Shown here piece by piece: positions 9,406 to 18,153 of a stretch of 38,078 bases of DNA; the first letter of the stretch is position 1; the number at the start of each line of letters is the position of its first letter. The notes beneath the pieces were generated by a model that made no database searches, was not told where the DNA came from, and saw only the letters and a list, made by a program, of their open reading frames with translations. Made by a program: the position numbers and the translations under genes. The DNA comes from Deltaproteobacteria bacterium (GTDB lineage: Bacteria > Myxococcota_A > Polyangia > HGW-17), in NCBI GenBank assembly GCA_016937155.1, contig JAFGWM010000069.1, forward strand, positions 1 through 38,078. Direction: 5' to 3'.

Positions 9406-9433
9406 ATTCATCCACATGGGAATACTTTTTTTT
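9406..9433 (+). terminator. Possible terminator after fliL
   Basis: An imperfect hairpin (ATTC..CC pairing with GG.GAAT) at 9406-9423 is followed by a run of eight T at 9426-9433. The bulged stem makes this a weak call. The rest of the gap to 9617 is AT-rich and holds nothing else recognisable. Confidence 0.35.
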
Positions 9434-9617
9434 GTAGACATACTCTCATAAAGCTATTTTTGCTGGATTCCAATTTCATGGATTTTTTTTCAACTATTAA
9501 AAACCTTTGATTTTATGCACTAATACTCTCAGCATTTTAATATTTTCCATTTAATACTCAAATTTCCGTCTTTGGAATAATTTTTGCGAACTTATCAGGC
9601 TCCTGATGGAGCTAACA

Positions 9618-10781
9618 ATGCATATTATTACAGTAATCACCACTTACATCATTTCTGTCTGTCAGTTGACTACCGTGGGTCATGGCAGTGGCATATACGG
9701 TGTAAAAGGCAACATCGTATTCACCACAGAAAAAATCAGGCTATACCGTAAATCAACACTTGATACACCAGATAGAGCACTCATACGGACTGTTTCTACA
9801 GAATTACCAATAAATTCAGATGCTCCTGATCCGGAGATACTGCCTGAAAAAGCAGAGATTATTCAGAATATAAAAAAACATTATCTGTTGCGTAACGATA
9901 ACATCTATGAATTAAAAGGGAAAAAATGGCAACTGTACGAATATCATACAAGTTCCGCAATCGCATGTGGAAGCAGACTTTATTTCATCAAGGATGGAAA
10001 ATTATGCCGGAAAAACAGAAAAAACTGCCTGCATCTTCCTCATGGACTTAAAAGTGGCTGGTGTAACAACTCAAACCTGATGCTGTGGAATCTGAAAGGG
10101 CTATCGTGTATTTTTAAAAATGAAAATTATTTCTGCAACAGACAAAAATCCGGATTTATTCATGTTCCATGCGGATTAAACAGGGTCTGTTTACTTAATG
10201 GAAATGGAATTTTCACTCTCAATGGACATACTGTCTATAAAGGAAATATTTCAAAGTTACTGCCTTTTAAAAATGGTTTCTATTTCATTTCCAGAGGAAA
10301 ACTATATAGAAAAATTAATTCAGGGAAAATTGAAGAGTGTATCTTTCCTGGTAGTATCAGATCAATTTCTGGATCCGGAGACAGAGCATATTTATGGAGT
10401 CAAAGTGCAGTTTACGCGCCTGTCAGCATATGGACTGCCAGAGAATATTCCCTTTTTCTTCAATTACTCAGACAGCAGATTTCAGTGTGCCTAGGAAGTA
10501 TAATCAATGTTCCTTCATTTTCTGAGTATTCTATTTACATTCCGGAGATATCAGTATCAATTCAAAAAACTGAAAGCAGTAGCATGCTGCAGAAGTCGAA
10601 TATATTTGGGGGGTTTGTCAACTTCACCTGGCAAATTCAAAAATCAGAGATATCAAAAAAGAAACAGTTAATCGACGAAATATTAAAGCACAATAGAGAA
10701 ACCACCGCTCGCTGCATAAGCCTAAAAAAATGGTATCGATATCTAAAAAACAACTCACCTCCATTCAAAAGGTCTAATTGA
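9618..10781 (+). CDS. Exported protein, propeller-like repeats and helical tail
   Basis: I do not recognise this 387-residue protein with certainty. It has a probable signal peptide (HIITVITTYIISVCQ) and then short repeated units that look like blades: SRLYFIKDGKLCRK, NGFYFISRGKLYRK and related stretches about 40 residues apart. After about residue 290 it changes to PEISVSIQKTES, FVNFTWQIQK and a basic coiled coil, which resembles the end of TolC-like outer-membrane factors. The ATG at 9618 is preferred over 9606 because GGAG lies six bases before it. The next gene has a similar tail, so the two look like a related pair. Confidence 0.5.
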   Translation: MHIITVITTYIISVCQLTTVGHGSGIYGVKGNIVFTTEKIRLYRKSTLDTPDRALIRTVSTELPINSDAPDPEILPEKAEIIQNIKKHYLLRNDNIYELKGKKWQLYEYHTSSAIACGSRLYFIKDGKLCRKNRKNCLHLPHGLKSGWCNNSNLMLWNLKGLSCIFKNENYFCNRQKSGFIHVPCGLNRVCLLNGNGIFTLNGHTVYKGNISKLLPFKNGFYFISRGKLYRKINSGKIEECIFPGSIRSISGSGDRAYLWSQSAVYAPVSIWTAREYSLFLQLLRQQISVCLGSIINVPSFSEYSIYIPEISVSIQKTESSSMLQKSNIFGGFVNFTWQIQKSEISKKKQLIDEILKHNRETTARCISLKKWYRYLKNNSPPFKRSN

Positions 10782-10812
10782 AATTTTTCCAACAAAAAGA
10801 AAGGATTGAATT

Positions 10813-11556
10813 ATGTACATTACCATCATGTTATTTATTACCGGTACAGTGTTTACTATCCAGAATTCAACACCCGGAAAGAAAAGTTCTCTCCAGGGGT
10901 TTAACTCAAAAATTAATAATTTCTGCTATAAACACAAGGTTGCAGACTTCTACTGCCGATGCAGAAAGATAAAACCCATTAAGTTTTCTGGGATACTCAG
11001 TGATATCAAAGCCCATCGAAAAAGCCGCACAGGAAATTTGGATAGCATGGAGAAAAGATTAAGAACACAGGGGTGGTTTCCCGAAATTTCAATGGAGTGG
11101 GCAAGATATGATGATATAGACCGGACCCTGAACACATCGAATGAATATATTACCTGGGACAGCAATGTTTATAAAAGGCAATACTGGAAAATAAAAGCAA
11201 TATGGAAACCAGGAAACTTGATATTTGATTCAAGGGAGATTAATCTGTTAAATGTAAAAAGAAGAGAAATTTCTCATCTTGATTCGCTTTTTGAGCTGGG
11301 AAGAAGAACATTCTACGACTGGAAGTATCAGTTAATTCACTTCTGGAAGTATCCCTCCCTCATAAAACTTATCTATCTGGAGGAATCAGAAGAACTACTG
11401 AACGTTCTCACCGGGAACAGTTTTTCAAAAATGCTGAGGTGTCATGAAAGACGAATCATACGAAAACCGAAGACAGAACAAGCGATTTCAAGTAAAAATG
11501 GAAGTGGATCTAAAATGCAGAGACTCAAATCTTCTGACCAGAGTAACCACAAATGA
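10813..11556 (+). CDS. Exported protein with TolC-like helical region
   Basis: The protein has 247 residues as read. It has a hydrophobic N terminus (MYITIMLFITGTVF) that may be a signal peptide. A central part (GWFPEISMEWARYDD, then WKIKAIWKPGNLIFDSREI) continues into a long helix ending LYLEESEELLNVLTG-like; this strand-then-helix order resembles outer-membrane factor proteins. AAAGGA precedes the ATG. The last ~37 residues, after SFSKML, overlap the PilZ gene by 113 bases and look like out-of-frame readthrough. The natural end may therefore be near 11444, either because a stop was lost or because of an assembly frameshift. Confidence 0.5.
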   Translation: MYITIMLFITGTVFTIQNSTPGKKSSLQGFNSKINNFCYKHKVADFYCRCRKIKPIKFSGILSDIKAHRKSRTGNLDSMEKRLRTQGWFPEISMEWARYDDIDRTLNTSNEYITWDSNVYKRQYWKIKAIWKPGNLIFDSREINLLNVKRREISHLDSLFELGRRTFYDWKYQLIHFWKYPSLIKLIYLEESEELLNVLTGNSFSKMLRCHERRIIRKPKTEQAISSKNGSGSKMQRLKSSDQSNHK

Positions 11557-11836
11557 CCTCAGTCTTGGAGGGATATGCTTTCAGATTGACAGAAGAATCA
11601 ACACAGATAGTAAGCTGGAACTGGGACTTTCCCTTATTTTAGGACCTGACGCTGTTAGTGAAATACTTGAAGTCAACGGCAAAGTGGTGTGGTGTGCTGA
11701 GGAATTCCCTGGAATTTTCCAGATAGGCGCGGTTTTTTCAGAGTTGGATGATGAGAAAAAATCAAATATCGATACTTTTCTGGAGTTTATCAGGCAGGGT
11801 ATTGATTTAAATGATATTCCCGGGGAAGAAACATGA
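11444..11836 (+). CDS. PilZ-domain protein (probable c-di-GMP receptor)
   Basis: The 130-residue protein is essentially one PilZ domain. The N-terminal RRQNKR (residues 9-14) matches the RxxxR ligand motif and DLSLGG (38-43) matches the D/NxSxxG motif, so both c-di-GMP-binding elements are intact. The C-terminal GAVFSELDDEKKSNIDTFLEFI is the usual closing strand and helix. GAGG precedes the ATG. The start lies inside the previous reading frame and the stop overlaps the pseudokinase gene by four bases (ATGA), so these genes are translationally coupled. The HD-GYP protein encoded later in the window would be a matching c-di-GMP hydrolase. Confidence 0.87.
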   Translation: MKDESYENRRQNKRFQVKMEVDLKCRDSNLLTRVTTNDLSLGGICFQIDRRINTDSKLELGLSLILGPDAVSEILEVNGKVVWCAEEFPGIFQIGAVFSELDDEKKSNIDTFLEFIRQGIDLNDIPGEET

Positions 11837-12690
11837 AGAAAAAAATGTGCCATCTTTGTTTTGCCCTGACTGACTCCGGGGTTTGCCCATACTGTGGGAC
11901 TGAGATTAAAACAGTTGATTCTACTAATTTACCACTCATAGAGAGTTTTAAAACTGACCAGTTACTGGCAAATGCATATGGTGGCGAAATTTATAAGGGT
12001 CGAAATTCAGAAGATGAAGAAAAACTGATCTGGATTTCAACTGAGAACTTTGAATCTGAACCTGGTGATAACGGTTTCAGACCGGAGAAAGTCGGTGTTT
12101 CAGGGAAATATTTCTATATGATCTATCCTGTTCCTGAAGAATCAGTATGCAGAAAAAGCCGTTCCATCAAAGAATCCATTTCAGTTATGGAACAAATTTC
12201 CCAGGATCTTAAAATGAGGTTCATTAACGGGTCTGAAGTTCAACCATGGGAGATTGTCTTTCATGGCGGATTATGGAAAATATGGAATGGCTGGGATTTT
12301 CAGGGAAGTTCCAGAATTTACTTTAGAAGAACACCCTATACTCCTCCTGAAAAATACAGTGGTTCAGAGGTTAGCGAGAAAAGTCTCACCTATTTTCTCG
12401 GGGCAGTTTTTTATAACATCTATTCAGGCAAACTGCCAATGGGCCTACTCTCTCCCCCTTCCGGAAAAAACAATGCCCCTGATAATCAGGATCTTTTTAT
12501 TCTCAGAAGTCTTTCATACAACTCCTCCGACCGGGTTTCTCCTGAGAGGTTTCTGGAAGAACTGAACAGCATATCAAATGGAAATATTGTACTGAGAAGA
12601 ATGATGTTTGGCATCAGTGCAATCGCAGGAGCCTCTTTTTTAGCCATTTTAGGCTATGGACTCAGTGTTATTTTTTCAATGATTTACTGA
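11833..12690 (+). CDS. Zinc-ribbon, pseudokinase-like, tail-anchored membrane protein
   Basis: The 285-residue protein opens with two CxxC pairs (Cys6/9 and Cys18/21), forming a zinc ribbon. Residues ~35-245 follow the order of a Ser/Thr kinase fold: GGEIYKG resembles the glycine loop, QPWEIVF..LWKIWNGWDF sits where the catalytic loop and DFG lie, RTPYTPPEKY resembles the activation-loop APE region, and LGAVFYNIYSGKLPMG matches helix F. The catalytic Asp of HRD and the DFG motif are not recognisable, so it is probably a pseudokinase. A single transmembrane helix at 258-282 anchors it. It overlaps pilZ by four bases. The kinase similarity is inferred from motif order only. Confidence 0.6.
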   Translation: MKKKMCHLCFALTDSGVCPYCGTEIKTVDSTNLPLIESFKTDQLLANAYGGEIYKGRNSEDEEKLIWISTENFESEPGDNGFRPEKVGVSGKYFYMIYPVPEESVCRKSRSIKESISVMEQISQDLKMRFINGSEVQPWEIVFHGGLWKIWNGWDFQGSSRIYFRRTPYTPPEKYSGSEVSEKSLTYFLGAVFYNIYSGKLPMGLLSPPSGKNNAPDNQDLFILRSLSYNSSDRVSPERFLEELNSISNGNIVLRRMMFGISAIAGASFLAILGYGLSVIFSMIY

Positions 12691-12701
12691 AAAAGGTTGT
12701 A

Positions 12702-12730
12702 TTGACTTTATGACTGCCTTGGTCTAGATT
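12702..12730 (+). promoter_or_regulatory. Sigma-70-type promoter
   Basis: TTGACT at 12702-12707 and TAGATT at 12725-12730 are separated by 17 bases, which is the optimal spacing. It lies 53 bases before the small gene at 12784 and would start a transcription unit for 12784-14605. Confidence 0.55.
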
Positions 12731-12783
12731 CTGTGAATTGCACCACTGAGTGTGTAGTTAACTAAAGATTCTGGAGTATTTAA

Positions 12784-12966
12784 ATGCAGTTTAATGGAGT
12801 TAGAGTTTTTTCAGCTACAATGGCACAGGAAAGAGAAAATCTGGGTGAGAAGGTTACTGACTGGATGAGCAGAAACCCAAATCTTGAAATTATGGAAATA
12901 GAAACCCACCAGTCATCTGATGAAGCCTTCCATTGCATCAGCATTATTGTTTTTTATCGGGAATAG
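12784..12966 (+). CDS. Conserved small protein, 60 residues
   Basis: The 60-residue acidic protein has no signal peptide or membrane helix. Its strand-helix-strand layout (QFNGVRVFSATMAQERENLG, a central helix, then a hydrophobic CISIIVFY strand) looks like a compact folded domain rather than a chance reading frame. It has its own promoter-like sequence upstream and CTGGAG about ten bases before the ATG. I have the impression of similar short proteins in delta-type proteobacteria but cannot name a family. The next gene starts 77 bases downstream. Confidence 0.6.
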   Translation: MQFNGVRVFSATMAQERENLGEKVTDWMSRNPNLEIMEIETHQSSDEAFHCISIIVFYRE

Positions 12967-13043
12967 GTTTTTAAAAGACCATTTTTTTTGTTTTTCCTGT
13001 GAAAATCTGGTAAATCCGACATGTAAGAGGGTAGTTTTATTAC

Positions 13044-13457
13044 ATGATTTATACAATCGTCGGAATTATTATAGTATTTTCCTTCCTGACCGGGTTTTTT
13101 CTGTCATATCTTTATTTAAAAAAACATACTAGTCCGTCAGAGTCTGATTCTTCACCCTCTAAAGTGGAAAGTAATAGTGTTGAAGAGTATGAACAGACAA
13201 GAAAGGTTGATCTTGTTGATATAAAGGATCTACTCAATCTCGATGGAGAGGTGATTGAAGCTGAACCTGCTCCTCAGGTTAGCGAAGATAAACTTCACAA
13301 GGCTGAACTTGAAATTCAGCGTCTTAACAGACAAATATTGGTTCTACAGGGCCGGGATCAGAGCAAGGAAATTGTTCTGGCACAATTGAAACAGAAACTT
13401 GAGCATGACAGCGGGGAAATTTCATCGGTTGTTGTCTCTGGAAATATCGATAAATGA
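13044..13457 (+). CDS. Membrane-anchored coiled-coil protein
   Basis: The 137-residue protein has an N-terminal transmembrane helix (residues 2-26), a Ser/Pro/acidic linker, and a coiled coil from about residue 90 (KLHKAELEIQRLNRQILVLQ). No catalytic motif is visible. Its stop overlaps the next gene by four bases (ATGA), so it is coupled to the histidinol-dehydrogenase-like protein and may anchor or scaffold it, which is inference. The nearest GAGGG stands about 12 bases before the ATG, a longer gap than usual. Confidence 0.6.
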   Translation: MIYTIVGIIIVFSFLTGFFLSYLYLKKHTSPSESDSSPSKVESNSVEEYEQTRKVDLVDIKDLLNLDGEVIEAEPAPQVSEDKLHKAELEIQRLNRQILVLQGRDQSKEIVLAQLKQKLEHDSGEISSVVVSGNIDK

Positions 13458-14605
13458 TACTGACCTCCAATCCGGAATTTCCGGAAACATCAACCCAGCT
13501 AAAAGGAAAAGCAGCACGAAAAATTCAGGATATTTCTCAAAAGGGTGTAGGAGGCATATCAGTATCTTCATCAAGTAGAGAGTTTGAACTTTCCCATGCA
13601 ACCATAGCTAAAAGCGCGACAATGCTCCCGCCAAGTGTGAAAAGCAGTATTGATGATCTGATAAGAGTGATGGAGAAGGTTTCTCTAAGGCAGATGGACA
13701 GCCTCAAGCGGTGTGTGATTGAACCATCTTCAGGTATCAGAATTGAACAGGATATCAAAGTATCCTCTTCCATGTCTGTATCTTCAAGTGGACAGTGGGA
13801 TAACCACAACCTAAGCGCTCTGGCGGGAATTTTGTGTAATGCAAGAGTTTGCAATGTTCCTGAGAGAACAGCAATTCTGGAACCTGATAACAACGGGGGG
13901 CTGAGTCCGCTCTCCATTTATACTGCTCATATGAGCGGAGCAACAAGAATATTACGATTACCACAAATAGATGGAATGATAGGTATTTCACTTGGCTGGT
14001 TTGGAAATACTCCAGAAACAATCCTTTCTACATGTGAACACGGTCTGGAAAAAGAAGTACAGATACTGCTTTCTAAAAGAAATGCAATGCCACAATGTGA
14101 TATTTGTATTGCAGCAGATTCAAATGCAGGTTCAAGAAATATTGCGGACATGATCATCGAGACAGTCAGTGAATATCCTGAATTAAATCTATTGTTTGTA
14201 TCCTCCTCAAAAAGAATCTGCAACAAAGTGATCCAGCATATTGAGGAGCAATCAGATAAAGCTTCTCCATGGAAAAGAGATTTGGATAAACTTCAGTATA
14301 CAATCCTTCAGGATACAGATGCGATTGTAAATTTCCTTAATAAATTTGTAATAAAAAGACTGCTGTTGCTCACAAACAGCATTGAGTATTACTCAAAACA
14401 CCTTAACCATGTTTCTCATATTATTTCAGGAGACACTTTTTCTATTGGCACCTCCATTAAAGCAATATCAGCTGGGAGCATAATCCCTGATATCAACACT
14501 GACTCAGGTGTATTCAAATTCCTCAGGACTGTAACCCTTGAAACATTAGACAACAGGGCAGGATTGCGTTTTCAGAATATTTTCAGAAATATCGATAAAA
14601 TTTAA
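13454..14605 (+). CDS. Divergent histidinol-dehydrogenase-like protein, probably inactive
   Basis: The 383-residue protein has HisD-like order: an N-terminal helical stretch (SSVKSSIDDLIRVMEKVS), a Rossmann-like core, the landmark IAADSNAGSRNIADMIIE (219-236) that matches the HisD VLVIADESANP..IAADLLSQAEH region, then LLFVSSSKRICNKVIQHIEEQ, and a final ISAGSIIPDINTDSGVFKFL that matches the HisD AGPNHVLPT..F segment. The zinc and catalytic residues of true HisD (the Gln and His of QAEH, the Asp of GDY) are not conserved, so dehydrogenase activity is unlikely. No other his genes are nearby. It overlaps the coiled-coil gene and its convergent neighbour by four bases each. The relationship was read by eye. 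Confidence 0.5.
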   Translation: MILTSNPEFPETSTQLKGKAARKIQDISQKGVGGISVSSSSREFELSHATIAKSATMLPPSVKSSIDDLIRVMEKVSLRQMDSLKRCVIEPSSGIRIEQDIKVSSSMSVSSSGQWDNHNLSALAGILCNARVCNVPERTAILEPDNNGGLSPLSIYTAHMSGATRILRLPQIDGMIGISLGWFGNTPETILSTCEHGLEKEVQILLSKRNAMPQCDICIAADSNAGSRNIADMIIETVSEYPELNLLFVSSSKRICNKVIQHIEEQSDKASPWKRDLDKLQYTILQDTDAIVNFLNKFVIKRLLLLTNSIEYYSKHLNHVSHIISGDTFSIGTSIKAISAGSIIPDINTDSGVFKFLRTVTLETLDNRAGLRFQNIFRNIDKI

Positions 14606-16278
14606 GTAGAGTACGTTACCGGGCTTGAACTTCTTCCGGAAATAAAGTAGTGATCCAGCAGCTCCCTTTTTTTAACTTCTTCCTGCATCTTTCTCCATAC
14701 CTGTGGATGATCAGCTAAAATCTGAAAAAAGGTCTTTGCCGGTATCTGTACAAGTTCTACAAGCTCTCTGGACTTAACAGTGGCCATTGCGCTTTGCCTT
14801 TTCATAAGAGCCATCTCACCAAAATACTCCCCTTCCCCTAAAACACCCAGAAGTTTCTCACCATTTTCTCCCTTATGAATAATCTCCACTTCGCCAATCA
14901 TTATCAGGAAAAATCCACCACTTTTTTGCCCCTGCCTGATAATCGGCGTTCCGGGGGCAAAACGGTGAAAATGTATATCACCTAGATATTTTTCTCTCCT
15001 ATCCGCACTGATAAGATTGAAAAAATCAAGACTTTTAATCATAAGATCCATCAAACGATGCCTGTAAAATCTTTTTATTATTTCAATAAGTTCCGGATGT
15101 TTTTTACCAAGTTCCACAACTATTGTTTTTGGGATCTCAATAACTTCAACAGTTGAATTGGCAACAATTGAGGCATGTCTTCTATGATCAGCTAAAAGAG
15201 CGAACTCCCCAAAGAACTCTCCAGCTTTCAGTGTCGTAATAAGGGTTTCCTCTCCAATGGAAGATAATTTGGTTACGTTGACTTCACCTGACAGAATAAC
15301 ATACAGACTTGTCCCTGTATCTCCCTCTCTGACAATATAATCAAGAGGCTCAAAGGTTACAGGTGACACCACTTCAAAAAGATCATTGATAATGGAAGAC
15401 GGGAGATCCTTAATGAGTGGAGCCTGTTCAAGCTCAACAGTTCGATGTCTTTTAATTTTCTCAACAACAGTGTGAGGAGGTATACCTTCAGAGGGCGTAT
15501 TAGTTGTCTGAGCTAAAATATTGTCCCCAGGTCTGGTTTTTTCCTGATTTAGAGAATCATCTGTAACTTCAGACCCAGAAAAGAAGTCATCACTTTCCCC
15601 AAAAAAGGAGTCATCATCTAAAACCTCATCATTGTTGTTATCCCTAAGGATACCTCCAGAGGAAGCAGAAACGGCGCTGAATCTGGAACTGAGACTCTCC
15701 TGCAATGAATTTTTAAGGGTGGGAACACCCATTGGCGGACTGGGAATGCGATTTGAATCCGGATCACTGTCTTCATCACGCCAGTCCTGTTTGAATTCTT
15801 CCAAAGAATTATATTCTGCAACAGGAGTAGGTTCATCGGGCTCACTATATCCATCCATCAAACCCGCCACATCATCATCTTCCAGAGAATCCTCATCTCC
15901 CACAGAATCCCCATCTCCATCCTGAGATAAATTTTCATCAGAAATGGATTCTTCAACAGGCAACTCCGGGGATGGGGTTTTTTCCTTCAGAGTTTCACCT
16001 GTAATAATATCGAAGAGCTCAAGAAAACGCTCATTTCCTGGATAAAACTCCAGAACACTTTTACATACAGCTTCAGCCTGACCACGCTTATTTGACTCCA
16101 GATATGCTCTGGTTACATTGTAGTACTGCTCTTTTGCATCGTCATCATTACCAAGTTTACGATGGAGACCAGCCAACCGAAGAAGAAGATCAGGTCTGTC
16201 CTCACCCTTTGAAATCTGATTTTCAAGTTGCTTAATTTCTTTTCTTAGTTTTCTTTTAGCGAAAAAATCAAGAGCCAT
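14602..16278 (-). CDS. TPR protein with two cyclic-nucleotide-binding domains
   Basis: The 558-residue cytosolic protein has TPR-like helices at the N terminus (about 1-95), a very acidic linker (about 100-270) and two CAP-type cNMP-binding domains (about 290-400 and 420-530). The first has FGEFALLADHRRHAS with the phosphate-binding Arg in place. The second has FGEMALMKRQSAMAT, where that Arg appears replaced by Ala, so it may not bind a nucleotide. No DNA-binding or enzymatic output domain is present, so it is probably a scaffold or sensor. It is last in a leftward set after the two HEAT-repeat genes, and no strong ribosome site is visible before the ATG. Confidence 0.85.
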   Translation of the reverse strand: MALDFFAKRKLRKEIKQLENQISKGEDRPDLLLRLAGLHRKLGNDDDAKEQYYNVTRAYLESNKRGQAEAVCKSVLEFYPGNERFLELFDIITGETLKEKTPSPELPVEESISDENLSQDGDGDSVGDEDSLEDDDVAGLMDGYSEPDEPTPVAEYNSLEEFKQDWRDEDSDPDSNRIPSPPMGVPTLKNSLQESLSSRFSAVSASSGGILRDNNNDEVLDDDSFFGESDDFFSGSEVTDDSLNQEKTRPGDNILAQTTNTPSEGIPPHTVVEKIKRHRTVELEQAPLIKDLPSSIINDLFEVVSPVTFEPLDYIVREGDTGTSLYVILSGEVNVTKLSSIGEETLITTLKAGEFFGEFALLADHRRHASIVANSTVEVIEIPKTIVVELGKKHPELIEIIKRFYRHRLMDLMIKSLDFFNLISADRREKYLGDIHFHRFAPGTPIIRQGQKSGGFFLIMIGEVEIIHKGENGEKLLGVLGEGEYFGEMALMKRQSAMATVKSRELVELVQIPAKTFFQILADHPQVWRKMQEEVKKRELLDHYFISGRSSSPVTYST

Positions 16279-16325
16279 TATTGTTCAAATCGTCCATTCC
16301 AGATGAATGTTAAGTAAAGACTGTT

Positions 16326-18143
16326 TTACTTTTTTTCGGTTCGGGTTTTGTTCAGCATTCTTTCGATATAGACTTTCAATCTTGGCAGAGTACGCTGATC
16401 CTCTGACAAAAACAGCAAAACCTGTCTTTCTGCACTACCACCCATTTTGAAAAGACCCTCTGCCATTTTCTGGAGTGGATGAATATCCTGAGCAAAAGAA
16501 GGATCTGCTCTATAGGCAAGAAGGAATTCCCTGAAAGGCCTGACAATTCTTTTATCGCCAATAGCTAAAAGAGCCTCTGTGACCTTAAGAAGTTCTGCTG
16601 TTGTAATATGTGGGGAAACCATTAATCGTAAAAGAGGATCCACTGCTTTAACTGACTTAAGTTTTCCAAGAACATCTGCCATCACACCAATCGCCAGTGG
16701 TCTGGTACCCTTTATAAAATCGAATGGTGTTGAAATAAGATTGATATAAAGAGGAATTCCTTTTTTGTCAGGACGCGCAATAAGATCATGTTCAGCCTTA
16801 TCCCGCAACATTTTTGATGACTTCGGATTGGTAATCATAGAAAGAAGTCTTGAAACCCCTGCACCGCCTACAACAGCCAGAGCATCAATTGCAAATCGTT
16901 TTGCAAGAGGGAACCTGGTGTCGGGATCATTTGCGATCTCGGTAAGACTGTCCAGTAAAGGAGCTGGAGAAACAGGACTTCCTGCTGGTACGATAAACCC
17001 AGACATATCAAATGAAGCACCACGAATATTCTCAACTTCAAGCTTCCTGCTCCATAGTTTCTCTCCGTTCACCATGTTTACAGCACCTAAAACACCTGCC
17101 TTGGTTATATAAAAGAGGATTTCTCCGTAAGACTGCAGACCTGCCAGATTATCACCGTCTATTGAAACAGCCCATTTAACACTTGCGTTACCATCCTTCA
17201 CATCAAATCCAAAAAGATACCTGAACATATTGAAAACGATTGTGTCCTTTGAAAACTCCGCAGTTTTCAAACCGGATACCATATCACCATGAAGCAATCG
17301 CATATCATACGCGCTGTAATCCTTCATGATGCTGCTGTAATGATCTCTGGCAAAATTAAATTCAAGATGTCTGATCTCAGATTTTATCCTGAAACGTGGC
17401 GTTTGTGGGCCGTTTGCGAGAATTGACTTTAAACTGTAAATTCCGCTTTTGTCGCCAAAGAAAACACCGTTGCGGGTTTCTTCAACAAAACGAATCTCAC
17501 CGTTTTTAACATGAATTCTAGCTATTTCCACTGGTTTGCTTTTATCCATCACAACCAGATACTGTGATCTGTATGGAACAGCTATAAATCTTGAAGAGAC
17601 AAGAGGCCATCCCATTCTTCCTTGAGTTTCAACCTTATAGACCTCTTTACCGGATGAATTCAGAACCAGTAATTCAGAAATCTGATTAAGAGAACTTCCT
17701 CTCTGCTTATAAACAGAAATAACTGCAAGTTTTCCACTTCTGTCACCAGACATTCCCAGGAAAACTCTTTTAGCAGTAAGCTTCCTTGTCCATTTTACTT
17801 TCCCTGAATTTATGTCCAGCGCCACAACACCTTTTTTTGCATCATTGTATGCCACAATTGGTCCTGCAATAACATATCTTGAATTGGCATCAGGAGTAGG
17901 GACGCTCCATAAAACCGCTCCTGTTTCCACATTAACAGCAACTGCTGATTTGGGCATTGTGGACTGAATAACAATCATTGCTTTACCGGATGAGTTCATA
18001 ACTCTGGCATCACCGGTGTTCTGTAGTTGCTTCACTGCCTTGAACTGTGCTTTTGTATTTGCAGTCCTGTCCTGATGAAAAGGAGGAAGGGGTTTACAGG
18101 ACACAACTGATAAAACAACTGATATAAATAATATTTTTTTCAT
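16326..18143 (-). CDS. Lipoprotein with PQQ-type propeller and HEAT repeats
   Basis: The 605-residue precursor carries a lipobox (VVSC, Cys16), so it is a lipoprotein of the cell envelope. Residues ~35-380 hold PQQ/BamB-like propeller blades, seen in AVNVETGAVLWSV, ALDINSGKVKWTR and GAVNMVNGEKLWSR. Residues ~400-600 hold HEAT-like helical repeats (KRFAIDALAVVGG, VDPLLRLMVSP, TEALLAIGDKRI). Propeller-HEAT combinations act as protein-binding platforms rather than enzymes. AAGGGG precedes the ATG. The gene lies ten bases after another HEAT-repeat protein, so both are likely co-expressed. Confidence 0.8.
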   Translation of the reverse strand: MKKILFISVVLSVVSCKPLPPFHQDRTANTKAQFKAVKQLQNTGDARVMNSSGKAMIVIQSTMPKSAVAVNVETGAVLWSVPTPDANSRYVIAGPIVAYNDAKKGVVALDINSGKVKWTRKLTAKRVFLGMSGDRSGKLAVISVYKQRGSSLNQISELLVLNSSGKEVYKVETQGRMGWPLVSSRFIAVPYRSQYLVVMDKSKPVEIARIHVKNGEIRFVEETRNGVFFGDKSGIYSLKSILANGPQTPRFRIKSEIRHLEFNFARDHYSSIMKDYSAYDMRLLHGDMVSGLKTAEFSKDTIVFNMFRYLFGFDVKDGNASVKWAVSIDGDNLAGLQSYGEILFYITKAGVLGAVNMVNGEKLWSRKLEVENIRGASFDMSGFIVPAGSPVSPAPLLDSLTEIANDPDTRFPLAKRFAIDALAVVGGAGVSRLLSMITNPKSSKMLRDKAEHDLIARPDKKGIPLYINLISTPFDFIKGTRPLAIGVMADVLGKLKSVKAVDPLLRLMVSPHITTAELLKVTEALLAIGDKRIVRPFREFLLAYRADPSFAQDIHPLQKMAEGLFKMGGSAERQVLLFLSEDQRTLPRLKVYIERMLNKTRTEKK

Positions 18144-18153
18144 ACTGCACCCC

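Noticed and set aside
13454-14605. True histidine-biosynthesis hisD
   Set aside because: The catalytic and zinc-binding residues are not recognisable and no other his genes are nearby.
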